From Chondrosia reniformis (taxonomy: Eukaryota; Porifera; Demospongiae; Chondrillida; Chondrillidae), in NCBI GenBank assembly GCA_947172415.1, contig OX359191.1:6386001-6450000 (forward strand): a DNA stretch of 64,000 bases, written 5' to 3'. A program made the translations under genes and the position numbers. Under the pieces are notes generated by a model, which saw only the letters and a program-made list of their open reading frames with translations, made no database searches and was not told where the DNA came from. Below, in pieces: positions 1 to 11,643 of the stretch (the first letter of the stretch is position 1; each line of letters starts with the position of its first letter).

Positions 1-122
1 CTCTGTTCAGAAATTAGTGGTAAATATCTATTATTAAGTACTTTATATGTACGTACGTATATACGTATAAATATTCTACATTCTCTATACATATATACAT
101 ACGTACCATTTCACAAATGCAG

Positions 123-3100
123 TAATCAAAACAAGTTCATCAACAGTAAGCAAAGTGTTTACAAGCTCTTCTATCCAAGCTTATCCAAGCTCTACTGGTA
201 TGTAATATAATATATAATAAGGACAATCTGTACTTGAAATGAACTATTGAATACATAATACAGCACACTATGATGAATACAAAGTGTTCTATGTATATTG
301 TTCCCCTCTATTGTGAAACTGCATAGTCAGTTTAATAGACTACATATACAACTTATCACTGGTTAATACTATTCTGCAAGCAAGTAAAGTATAATAATAA
401 ATAATATAGAAGAAATCTATATTAACTGGAGTCCATATTTGTCAATTTAGACAAATATTCACTAATTATGACTGCTTGTCTGGTATAGCATGTGCTCTTG
501 TTTATATTTATAGAAGCTGGCACAGAAGTTTCAACCTCTGCAAAATCTACTGGTACTGTAGTGAGAACACGTACAGCTTCATCTCCTACAGAAGCGGGTA
601 TGTAAATATACATATATAATATACTGTATATCTTATTGTATTCTATTACTAAGAAAGTACTACTCAATATATGTAAAGCTGGTAGTACATGCAGAGCTTT
701 TATACGTATATACGTCTAACTGAACCAAATAAGTCTATATTGAGGCTAAAAATTGGCATGAAAAATCTGAGATACCATTTTCCTATACACTATTCTGTAA
801 AAGAGCCTATAGGGGAACTAAACCTAAAGAGAGCTTTGGATGAAGATACAGGAATTTTTTCTTCCTTCTTTTCCCTTCTTTCATCTTCTGGGTCAGACAG
901 CCGTTTCTGAGAATTCCACCCTTCATCAGTGATCCTGGGAGTCTTTGTCTTTTTCTTTATCTTGATCTTCTGTGACTCCTTGGCATGTAAGGTATTTTTG
1001 TTGTGGTTAGCAAGTGGTTTGTCTATATTCAGACTATATACCATTTACTTTTGTACATACTGTAGAATCTTCAAGACAAGTCACAACCTCTAGGGTGTCT
1101 ACAGCTACTGCAGTGAGAACAGCCAAGGATTCATCAATCCCTATGGCTACTGGTAAAATACTTTCTATTATTTGTATACCTATGAGCTACATACGTATAC
1201 GTATAAACGGTATACTAAATACTATAAACTATACGTATACTGTATATTACACATTTAAGCAATGTGATGTAAATATCTCTCTATAATGCAATACATTTAT
1301 ATAGTGACAGGTGACAGTAAAGTCATGTCATGATAGGTGATTTTAGTAATATTTGATATTTGGCAGCTGCACATGCCTTACTAATATGCTAAAGTATGCA
1401 ATGTATATCCATACGTATGTAGGTTTTGTTTCAATCACCATGACTATGAACTGCACCTAGTTATAAAATAAACCCTAGTTTATAGTCTTAGAAAGAAAAT
1501 GTATCTCTGTAGCTATATTAATAATTTACTTCTTTTTCAAAATTGTTAGTAGTAAATGTAACCAAAGTTGTTTGATATTTAATGACAGTTACTATTATGA
1601 AAATATTTCATGTATGCAAATTTTATACTGTAAGTAGCCTAAAGTATGCATGCTTGAATTGCATGCTTTTCCCAAGGTGATCTTTTTAAAACTGTCGCTA
1701 TCAGAAGAATATTATCGTCTATGCTATGTTTTATTTAGAATCTCTGACACAAGTCACAACTAATGGAGCTACACAAACTACAGAAACGTCTGCTACAGAA
1801 ACTGCTGAAACGTCTGCTACAGAAACTGCAGATAAGACTGCTACAGAAACTGCAGATATGTCTGCTACAGAAACTGCAGATACGTCTGCTATACAACCTT
1901 CCCCTACTCCACCTGGTAGGTTGATTGATATGACTGCTAAGCTTTCAAAGTAAAATCTTTCACACTGTGTACTTCATGCAGTGATCAAATGCGCATCCTT
2001 TAATGAGAACATTGACAATCAAAGATTAAAGACAATCTTCAGCTGGCCAGCAACTCAAGCTGGAGTAGAAGCTCGTCTTCACTGTGATTGCCAAACATAC
2101 CCTCAGTTCAGCAATGGATTGTTTGCCTTTAAGAACTGCAGCAACAGTGGGTTATGGAAGCAGACATACTTGGAACCTTGTGTGGTATCAGACTTCTTTA
2201 AAAGCTTTTGTAGTGGAGTAAGCTACTGAATATGCTTTATAATTAGAGCAAAGGCATAATTTTATATGTATATACGTACGTATGTATATATTGTTGATAA
2301 TTATTCTGAGCATCAGCAACACTTATTGAACAGGTTTGAATTTAGGTCTTCATTAGCATTATTACCAAAATGATATTGCAACAGGTACCCTTAGGATTGC
2401 AACAGGTACCCTTATTATTGCAAGGTGCCTTATTGTTGCAACAGGTACCCTTATTATTGCAACAGGTACCTTATTTCATATGTACGTATATCTGTATGTA
2501 GGTTAATGTAAATGTTTTGGATAATTTGGGGAATCTAGCAAAATCAGCAACCAAAGCAGGCGACATTGGATTGGTGATGAATGTCATTAAAGAATTATTG
2601 TCAGTTGCGAGCAATGTACTCAATCCTCAGGTACAGACCTGCAGACAGTCTTCTAAGCAAACACACTAAACTGTATCATGTGAACAATCTGGAATACCAT
2701 GTTTCGATTAACATGTCTATGTTGTCAAGGAAGTATAAAGAGGATAGATTTTAAAAAAATATTCCTAGACTGGTTACTTGGGGCAAGCCTAAGTGCCTTG
2801 GATGAGGATATCATTGGGCTTTTTCTTTCTTCCACCATTGAGCTAGATAGCTGTATCTAGATATTCCACCGTTCCTCAGTGACCCTGGTAGTCTGTGGCT
2901 TCTTGTTGGCTGACTGTCAGTGACTGTATCATGTGTTCCTTGCTACTAAAATACTATATATATATATAATTACATTATTTATTTATTTATATTATATTAT
3001 TTATATTAGATTACCTTAGTATATTGTAACTTGCACTGTATATATATATAATGTATGATGTATGGTATAACCTTTTTATGCATATATATTACTACAGGTC

Positions 3101-6100
3101 AGAAGCAATATTTTAGATGCACTGGATATAGTCTTATTTGAATCAAAGGACGAAGCATTGGCTGATGCTAGTGTTTTGACACAAGCACCACAGATGTAAG
3201 TAATTATTTTGTAGTTTAGTTCACCTTACTAAACTGACTGTTTATTGTTAACCTTAGCTACAATAAACAAGTGTGGGTGAGAAAACTAATCACAGAATAT
3301 ATAACACAGTATTTAAATTGAGTGAAAAATATACTTATATAATAAGGAATAAAACATGTTCAAAAATTGAGTCTGGGTCAGTTATGGCTGAGCTCTCCAT
3401 TGTCCCAAAGACTGAGGCTGCATTAGCCCACCACATTTCCAAAACCACTGGAGAAGGTAGGGCTTCTTCTTACCTTAGCAGATCTCTGTGACAGTCCAGA
3501 GAGAAAAGTCCTTGGGGAACAAAAGGAAGCAGGGCCAATTACACAACTGGTTTCTACTGCTATATACAGGACTGAAATGGTGGGTGTCCTGTAAAAAGGT
3601 CGTATTTGGCCCTCTTCCTCTCTTCTGCCTGGGTTTCTACAATTCCTGCTTTCCTAGCTGCCTCTACCAGATTAGTTAGGGTGAAAGTGTCAGTGCATGT
3701 TGCGTCCCAACCAGGAGCTTCCCTCTTTACCATGGGACCAAGGTGATTCCATCCAGTTTTTTGTTATTGGACTAATGGTTCTAGATGTGAGGGGATTTGC
3801 AGATGTCAGAGCTCGATGAATGATATCATTCAGAGTGGCATGTCAGTAATGGCATCCAGCACTCCAATGGCAAGATAGACCAAGGGTGGCAAGGCTGTCG
3901 ACTCTTGCTTCACAATGGTGGCAATTGTGAGGTCTATATAATGTAGCACCTAATCAAAGGCCAGCCGCTACATGAACAGTGTTGTCATCCATACGCAGGT
4001 CCAGTGAAGGGACAGGCCATGCTTACAGCCATGCTCCTGATTCTTTGGAAAATGCAGCGAGAGGGCTCTTCTGCCTGAGGCTGCCTCCAAAAGTCCTCTG
4101 CTGTTACTTTGGTAGCATACAAGATCCCAGGACTTCTGTATCTTCATTGACCATTGACCTTCTGGAGGGAGGGAATTGTGCCAATTCTAGGCAGGCAACA
4201 GTAGAGGATACCAGCTGCACCGCTCTTCTGCATGATGACAAGCCCACCAAATTTTACTGAAAGTGTGGCTTGTGTCCAAGCAGGATCTAAAGTTTCTGTA
4301 TCACTGACAATTGCTTTAAGGGCCTGATCATACTCTCTTAGCTTAGAGGAAGAAGCAGGGGGAGGTCTGCAAGCTGTACAATAACTTACTAAGCTTATAT
4401 ATGAGTTATTGTTTCAAGGTCCTTTAATTATTGATAACGAAGCATGGTCTCTTATTAATAAACTATTGTTTTATGGTCTCTTATTAATAAACTATTGTTT
4501 CAATATGGTCTCTTATTGATAGCTTATTCTCCTGTTGATAGATTATTGTTTTATGATCTCTCTTATTGATAGATTTTTGGCTGCCCTCTCATCAGTAGCA
4601 AACCATATACAGTTGTTTGATGACATACTTATTGTTGAGAAAAGGGCATACACGTTTTCAGTTGATGAAATCCAAGTTTCCAAAGTGCCTCCCTCTGGTT
4701 ACAAGCCAAACTTGGGTAATAAGGTTGGTGTGAGTGTCACTATTCCACAAGCAGCGTTCCTAAGCTTGGGGACAAGCAGTGTTCGTATGATCAGTTCTGT
4801 TCTTCATAAACCCACCCTCTTTGATGGAAGCAATGAAGCAGTTTCTGCATTCAGTGATATAATATCGGTCAGGCTCATAGGTGGTAATACAATGGACAAT
4901 CTTGATGATCCTGTAGTTATTGTTGCGCAGAAGTTACAGGTTAGCTATATCAAAATTGTGTACTCAGTAGATGCATGATTATGTACTATTTGTATTCTTT
5001 AAAATTTAGAATTACCTGACTAAAGGAGGCAAAAGTGGTTGTCAGTCATGGAAAACTGAAGATATAAAAGGTACATATATAAGAATCCATGTACAGTATT
5101 ATGATTATATGCCATATTCTAGTAAGGCTCTTGAAATATCAGAGAGTACAGTAGTACTCTCTAAGTAAGGATTACTGGAATATACATGGCTTCCCTATTC
5201 AATATATTATTCACAGCTGTATAATGTATATGTACTTATATAGACACTTAATTGCTGTGATAGGTAGCTAGGTAGTAGTCATACCACATTTGAGTGTGGT
5301 ATGACTGTGGTACTAATTAATATATATCACCTATGACTTGAATCAATTGTAAAGGTGATGATAAGTAAACACAAGTAGGCCTACTGGTGATATAACATTT
5401 ATCACTTGTTCAAGTGTAAAATATAAGGTTTGTAACACCTCAGATATCACCCGGTTGCCCTGGTAACATGATATATTTACGTATTTCGCTAGTTTTAACT
5501 CAATATGTACCTATCTCTAAGAATGACATTCCTAAATTCATAGGTACGGGGTAATTTAACTTCTATTACAGATATATGTATATACATACTTCAATTCATT
5601 CTAAACTAGACATTAACAGAATTATATATTTACAATGCTTCCACCTTTCTTAATTTGTTAAGGTATCTATGGAACATGGAGTGTGGATGGATGTAAACTA
5701 CTAAATGAGAACTTTACTCACATCACCTGTTATTGTGATCACTTTGGAGACTATGCTGCCATCCAGGTTAGCTGGCTTATTTGACTGGGCTGTTTCAAAT
5801 ACGTAATTTGTTACAACGTCTCTTCATGCCAGTTAGCTGATTTATTTGAACGAAGAGTTCTGTAAAATTCTGTAGCTTCTCTTTGTGCAGGTTGTTGACA
5901 CAATGATGTCTGTGAATAACGGTGGTACAGAGCCATCTTCCAGTACAATCATAATAGCAGTAGTCTGTGTTATAGTAGGTCTGATCCTCTTGGCCGCTAT
6001 CATAATTGGAATAAGCTGTTGTGTGCTGAGGTACGTACCTAAGTGACTACAATATACCTACGTACATATGCATATTTTAAATACTATTGTAATAATGATC

Positions 6101-6601
6101 TTAATAAAATTATGAGAATTATTCTAACATGCCAAACTGAGACAGAAAGTAGTAAGGATGGCCCAACCAGTTTTGGGGTTCCCAATCATATAATAATTGC
6201 ATTGAAAGCCTATCTTTCTCCTCTTGGATAGTTAGGGTGGGTGTATTCTCTACAAAGATCTTATTAGCTAATGGGATTTTATGCCTACGATACATGTCAT
6301 AAATACATAGGGTTGGAAATTTATTTACTAGGATATACGTAGAGTAATGCATATGTATAATATATACTGTCTTGTTTAATTGAAATTGAAGGTTACTGGC
6401 TATATTTAAAGGAAAGTACATATATTGATGTGAATACTTGCTTTACTTTTGTAAAATTTTAGAAGAAAGAACAAAAAGAAGGAATCAGATATTGATATTT
6501 TTACTTATGGTGAGTTTAATGAAGATGCTGATACAATGATTACCAATGAAAAGGTTCACTCAGAGTTGGATAAGCAGGTATTTGCTGACACAGAGGCTTA
6601 A
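123..6601 (+). CDS. HormR-GAIN-GPS single-pass membrane protein (copy 1, 5' end outside window)
   Basis: Exons read from GT/AG sites and kept frame: 123-197, 514-597, 1066-1152, 1739-1915, 1982-2217, 2502-2630, 3098-3195, 4573-4939, 5010-5070, 5663-5766, 5891-6030, 6463-6601 (TAA). They total 565 codons with no stop, and all junctions match the paralogue at 25639-31655. The first four exons are phase 1-1 and encode a Ser/Thr-rich stalk; the fourth holds a short TETAxxSA-type repeat. Exon 1982-2217 is a hormone-receptor (HormR) domain with a WPxTxxGxxA core, paired Cys and GLW. Exons 2502-4939 fit a GAIN domain. Exons 5010-5766 give the GPS, with Trp and Cys spacing ending CYCDHFGDY. Exon 5891-6030 encodes one hydrophobic helix followed by RRKNKKK and a tail of about 45 residues. 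Adhesion GPCRs share HormR-GAIN-GPS but continue into seven helices; this gene stops after one. The 5' exons, including any signal peptide, lie before the window. Confidence 0.85.
758..987. repeat. Dispersed repeat family A, copy in intron
   Basis: This stretch of about 230 bp recurs at 53064-53309 with only scattered differences, including the same pyrimidine-rich core and the same end around TGTGA(C/A)TCCTTGG. Weaker relatives lie at about 2760-2905 and 44690-44830, and part of it at about 11230-11290. No coding potential or clear terminal inverted repeats were seen, so the class is unknown. It lies in the intron between the second and third exons of the first GAIN gene. Confidence 0.75.
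2373..2473. repeat. Intronic minisatellite, about 22-bp unit
   Basis: About five tandem copies of a unit like TTGCAACAGGTACCCTTATTA lie just upstream of the acceptor at 2500-2501. Each unit contains CAG|GT, which resembles a splice site, but none is needed for the deduced exons. Confidence 0.8.
3370..4375 (-). mobile_element. Relic of a reverse-transcriptase element (minus strand)
   Basis: Reading the minus strand gives broken coding similarity to the C-terminal part of a family of reverse-transcriptase proteins. The recognisable pieces are a PAW...KFGGL block near the 5' side and a downstream block ending AEERKRAKYDLF. A second relic with the same downstream block, in the form PW...VWDATCPNT, lies at 32440-32650. 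The element is clearly broken with several interruptions and lies in the intron before the large GAIN exon of copy 1. The family assignment (non-LTR more likely than LTR) is from memory of the motif only. Confidence 0.5.
4440..4571 (+). repeat. Tandem repeat abutting a splice acceptor
   Basis: Units of roughly 30 bp starting GGTCTCTTATT and containing TATTGTTT are repeated three to four times and run into the acceptor of the GAIN exon at 4573. The same type of repeat (GGTCTCTTAATGAT) precedes the matching exon at 30039 in the paralogue, so the array predates the gene duplication or has been exchanged between copies. Confidence 0.7.
5135..5211 (+). repeat. Short dispersed element, AGAGAGTAC family
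   Basis: Starts ATATCAGAGAGTAC, has an inverted match AGTACTCTCT soon after, then AAGTAAGGATTACTGG. Related copies lie at 33958-34009 (reverse), 34607-34667 and 41606-41690. The short inverted repeat and repeated occurrence suggest a small MITE. Confidence 0.55.
5277..5306. repeat. Perfect 12-bp inverted repeat with 6-base loop
   Basis: AGTCATACCACA at 5277-5288 is exactly complementary to 5295-5306, separated by TTTGAG. It lies in the intron between the exons ending 5070 and starting 5663. Confidence 0.8.
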
Positions 6602-7701
6602 TGTATTTATTAACATGGATTCAAAAGAACTGAAGATATAAGTTATTTTTTCTAACTTCGAATTTTATCAATGTAATTTGTAAGACATGTACATATGTAT
6701 ATGCCAAATACTTTTGACACTATATAAGCTTAAGTTTACATATGATTTCAACTTTTAATTTGATTTCTATGTTTAATTGTTATATGGACAACCACACTCT
6801 TTATTAATGTATTTCTATATAGATTTTGTTAATAATGTGAGGGTCTGCTGATCAATTTCATTCGTAACCTAAACATTTATTCATCTATTTAAATTATTTA
6901 GGACATTTATAAGAGAACCAACATAATTTTATGTCAATAAATAGAGTCATTGTCAAATAGTTCAGAGAGGCTGCATTGGGCTGCATGATCCCATGATTGC
7001 AGCAGTGTTGCCTCTTTGAATAGCAATAGATAGTTGTTATATCAGGAACATATAAGAATTGTTTTCTTGGTTTCTGGATCGTATTCTTCTGGCTAAGTCG
7101 GAGCAAAATAGAAGAGACTCTTGTCCAAAGGCTCCAGATGTCTGTTTAAATGTTTTCTGATTACTAGGAAATTTTAAGGTCTAAGGCAGATTTTAATTCT
7201 TGAATGTCAATGCAGTAGACACTGGATTTATATCCTGACCTGAGGAGCACAAATGAGCTACATATATACGTACTTTAGCCAAGATCAGACTTCAGGCACT
7301 TGGTTGGTCAGGTGTAATATCTCCCAGTGATTACTTCTGTGACATATTTTAAGTGTATTTATGTAGCAAATACAATGCAATTAGTATATAGGCCCCTCTA
7401 GCTACAGAACATTCTACATAGCCTCAAGCTCTTTTATTTATTACTGATATATATCCTGGACGACTAAAAATAATTATATATGTTTGAACTTCTTGGGCTA
7501 TAAACATGTAAACATGTACGCTATATATTGGTAGGGATATATTTGGTGTTGTGTTCCTGGTAATATGCAATCTTTGATATACATGTTAATATGCTATTGT
7601 AGGAGTAATAAATCTATAAATATGTACATCTGATAATCACTGGAATTATAACACCTACCATCCCTAATTGATACATTCCATGTATGCAAACAGTATATTT
7701 A

Positions 7702-7774
7702 TTGTGTACTTATTTAGTTGTTTGGGGGTGGAATAGTGACGAGGTACACATGTTGACCTTCGCCTGGCGGAAAC
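7702..7774 (+). repeat. 73-bp direct repeat, copy 1
   Basis: Nearly identical to 9217-9289, from TTGTGTACTTATTTAG through the end TGGCGGAAAC. Differences are a handful of single bases. Function is unknown. Confidence 0.8.
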
Positions 7775-9216
7775 TGGAAACTGTGCTGGGACGCACCCCA
7801 TAACACAGTTTTCATAGTTGGCTATATTTTAATGATATGATCATAATAATAGTGTATAAAATATGTTTAGCTATATACACAGGAGAGTCATTTTATTGTA
7901 TTGCATTTACGTATGTTACATGTGTTATACATATATAGTATATAGTATGTTACGTATATGCAAGGTTTACGTACTATTATACTTCAATTGCCAATTAAAA
8001 CACACTCAAGTTGTCTTGAGAATTTTGTTTAAAGGATCAATATGTGTGTATATCTCTGTATGTACACTTTTACGAACATTACATTGTAGCTTCATAGGAC
8101 TTACCTTATAACTTTTGAAATATGTTTTAGATAGCCCATTAATACAAATAAATATGAATTATGAGAGGTGATTACACTGAACCTGTGCAAGCTATGGCTG
8201 TGATGGAGAAATGAAATGGTCCCTTGGCTACTATTTTCCAGTAATTATGTCATTTCTCCGCACAAATAATGTATGCGTGTAGGTACGTAGATATAGTCCT
8301 AAAGAATATACATTGTTATTACAATTATTTTGAGTGCAAGTCTATATACTATAAAATATGCAGTAGAAATGCACCTGAATTTACATGTGTTGGCATTTTA
8401 TCTTTAAACAAGTTCATTTACAGGCCTATTATAGGTGCAGCTATATGTACATACGAAGGCCTACCCTTCTATTATTATTGATATTATCAATGAGTTCTAA
8501 TTATTACTCATTGATCTATATACTTAGTTATGAGCTATGGAGTAGTATCTACATATGTAAAACCTAGAAGGTAGTAGCAGCCCATTTTGTAAATCCTATA
8601 TTCCGGCACAGCTCTATAATCAAGAATCAAGTTCCCAGTTATCACTGTGATTACAGATCTAATCTTTCGAATTTGTTTATTCTGTAACTTCCAATAGGTT
8701 ATCTTTATTGTTTGGTATCTGAACCTTTTAGCTGGTCCTTGGAACCAAACAGGTGAATCTTTGCAGTTGTAACACGTGAGTTTGCGGTCATCTTTCTCAT
8801 TCCAAATATGGTAGACATTGCAGTTTGATGGTACACATGATGACCTTTGTACTATCACCATTTTTGGATCCTCAATTTCCTAGGTTATTGTATCACTCCT
8901 CTTCTTGGAATGTGCAACTTTTCTTTGGATTATGGCCATGACGGTGTTTCCTATATGTTAAGCTCCAGGCCATATATACATATACAGTCTCAGTTAGCTT
9001 AAATGTTCACAATGAAGGCGGGCATTAAATCCAAATTATCTGTGTATGATATCAATGTAATATGGATGATCGCTGGAATCTTTTACGTTCTTTATATATA
9101 CTAAAGTCAATCTTACATATTTAGTATCACAATTTGATTTTTTATAATATTTCCTACCTACATCATAGCCGTACATTGCCATTTATGACATTTAATTCTC
9201 ACTTTTAGTATTCCTG

Positions 9217-9289
9217 TTGTGTACTTATTTAGTTGTTTGGGAGTGGAATAGGGACGAGGTACACATGTTGACCTTCGTCTGGCGGAAAC
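9217..9289 (+). repeat. 73-bp direct repeat, copy 2
   Basis: Second copy of the repeat at 7702-7774, in the same orientation. Confidence 0.8.
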
Positions 9290-11643
9290 CACACTCCTAG
9301 AAGTCCCAAAGGTAGTTTTCATTACTTAAATACCACTTCAATGATAATATATATGGTTCTGATGCTATAGTATATAGAACATATGTAATACAGTAGTATA
9401 ACATGAATGGTTCTGCTGTTTAAGATCATATAATATAAAATGTTTGTTTAGTACTCTATTATATGTATATTGACAGTATTCTTATTATTAATTTATATTG
9501 TAAAAGTAAATGATGTATATAGTTAATGTACATGCAAATATCCAAAAAGATATACATTCTAAATACTAAAGGTTTGAAATTTAATATACATATATTATAT
9601 AATTAAGCACAAGACAGCTTCATAATTTAGATGGGTCGGACATATGTACCTTTCAAGTCATCACAACTGTTTTTTAAGATGTATATATTTTGTGTATTAA
9701 TTGCATGCTATACTGTTTCACATTGTTAGATCTGTTAGATTTGATGGAATAAACTACGTGTTCAAGCTGCAGAGCCAACTCCTGCAACTCCAGCTGCAGC
9801 TGGTCCTCTAAGCCATTTAAATTTGTGGTTAAAATTATTAATTCCTATCATTCCAAGAATGTCTGGGTAGGCTTGGCACATAGCCTGATGTACACATGGT
9901 GACCTTTGTGCTATCAATGTGTTTGTATAAATATGTATATACAGGTATTATATGAAATATTAATTCTGGTCTGGTATTACTATATACAGCTGGTAGATTT
10001 TATACTATGTCCCTCCTATATGTATGAATAATATTCATGGAATGTGGATCTAATACTGTAGATGTATGTAATCATGTGCTGATTTTATGTATGTGCGTCC
10101 TCATGTACTTATTTGTGTAACTGCATACCTGTTGTACCTGTGCAAATCAAACATAGAAACACGAGCTCAAATTGACGTATGGAGTTAGTATATGTATATA
10201 TAATATGTATAAATGTATGTGAGTGGAGATGTTAGCGGAGATATACTGTAATATATGAAAAGGTAGTAATATAATTGTATAAAGCCTGTGCAAAGGCTGA
10301 TGAAAAATATCAAAAAATTGGTTGTATTATGCCGAGATCAGGGGATCAAAGTCTATCTTGGCTGGGGACAGAATTCCTATTAAATGCCAGCTAATGACTA
10401 TCTCCCAGATTGCAAAATTTTCAAAGAACCACAAAGAGCTGTTTTAACCTCCTTTGGGGTTCATCAGTGTAAATTTGATGAACCACTAAAATGTACCATC
10501 TGCTATGGCCTGGCAGTATTCACTGGTTGCATGCAGCGGATTCAAGGGGGTGCTATGAGAGGGATTTAGCAATATTTTAACAAAATATTACCTAAACCAC
10601 CTCATATATATACTCTTTCTCTGTTACACTGATATAACTTAACAGTCAGAGTGGCATCTTCAGGGTCAGTGTATTTGATGAACAGTCAGGGTATTTCCCC
10701 TCTTCATGCCACTATAGCTCTCCCCCCCCCCCCCCCCCAAGAAATCAAAATTTCAAAAAAATCATTGAAAACCTTTTATACATGTCTGTGAATACTGACA
10801 CAAGTTGCAGCTTCATATCTGTGAATGTATATGTACATTTTTGGTACAAGACTATTACGTATGCCGTTAGCATCTGTAATATATACGTATGTGTGTGTCT
10901 GTGTGGATATATATATATAGAGAGGATTGCGATTTATGTTAATTAGATGCAGTTAGGTTTATGAGTCAAGTAAGGGTTGGGAGGGTGGATGAACTATACA
11001 CATGATGACCTCTGTATCTGGTCACAACATGACAGTGAATATGCAAATCAATGAATAAAGCAGGCTAGAATTGGAACACATCCCACACATTCCTTTGTAA
11101 CCTGATGGGTAAGTGTCCAAACACCATGGGATCCGCACACTACCTGAATTATATAGGAATACATATATCTCCATAATGCTATTTTCAAATTCAAGTTCTA
11201 CTTTGATAGGCTTGCACGAAAACTAATACCCCATTTTCCTACATGCCTTGCCTACTTAGCATAAAGGCCAATAGGGAACTAAACCTGGAATAACAAGTTG
11301 CATAGTATTACAGGCGTCTATAGTCTGTTAGGGATGGTGTGTGGCGGAAATAATGTAGTGTATTGTTGCTAAGCAGTTTGAAAATATAAAGATCAAAAGC
11401 AATTATTTCTGTAACATGATGGATAAATATTTCAAAAGGATCATGACGCACGTGTACATAACAATATTATATAGTTTCCTTCCCATGGCCAGCGATTATA
11501 TAGAGCTAATACAGCTACTGCTGGGATAGTTGTGAAGATTATTATGCAACCGCATTTCATACTTCCGCACTTCCGATAATTGACCTATTAATCCGAAGCA
11601 GTAGAATACTGCAACAGTATACGTACACCCGATTTGGAGCAAG

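Larger units (their letters stand above)
6602..11643. other. Intergenic region, no supported gene
   Basis: A possible poly(A) signal AATAAA lies at 6936-6941 for the upstream gene. A 73-bp direct repeat occurs at 7702-7774 and 9217-9289, and its TACACATG.TGACCT core recurs near 8829, 9888 and 10990. A diverged foldback-family copy lies at about 10330-10562, and a run of about 17 C near 10722-10739. A minus-strand open stretch at 8535-8861 has a weak immunoglobulin-like Cys/Trp/Tyr-x-x-Cys pattern. No exon chain could be built. Confidence 0.6.

Noticed and set aside
10722-10739. Poly-C run
   Set aside because: A plain homopolymer; no triplex or i-motif role can be argued from this alone.
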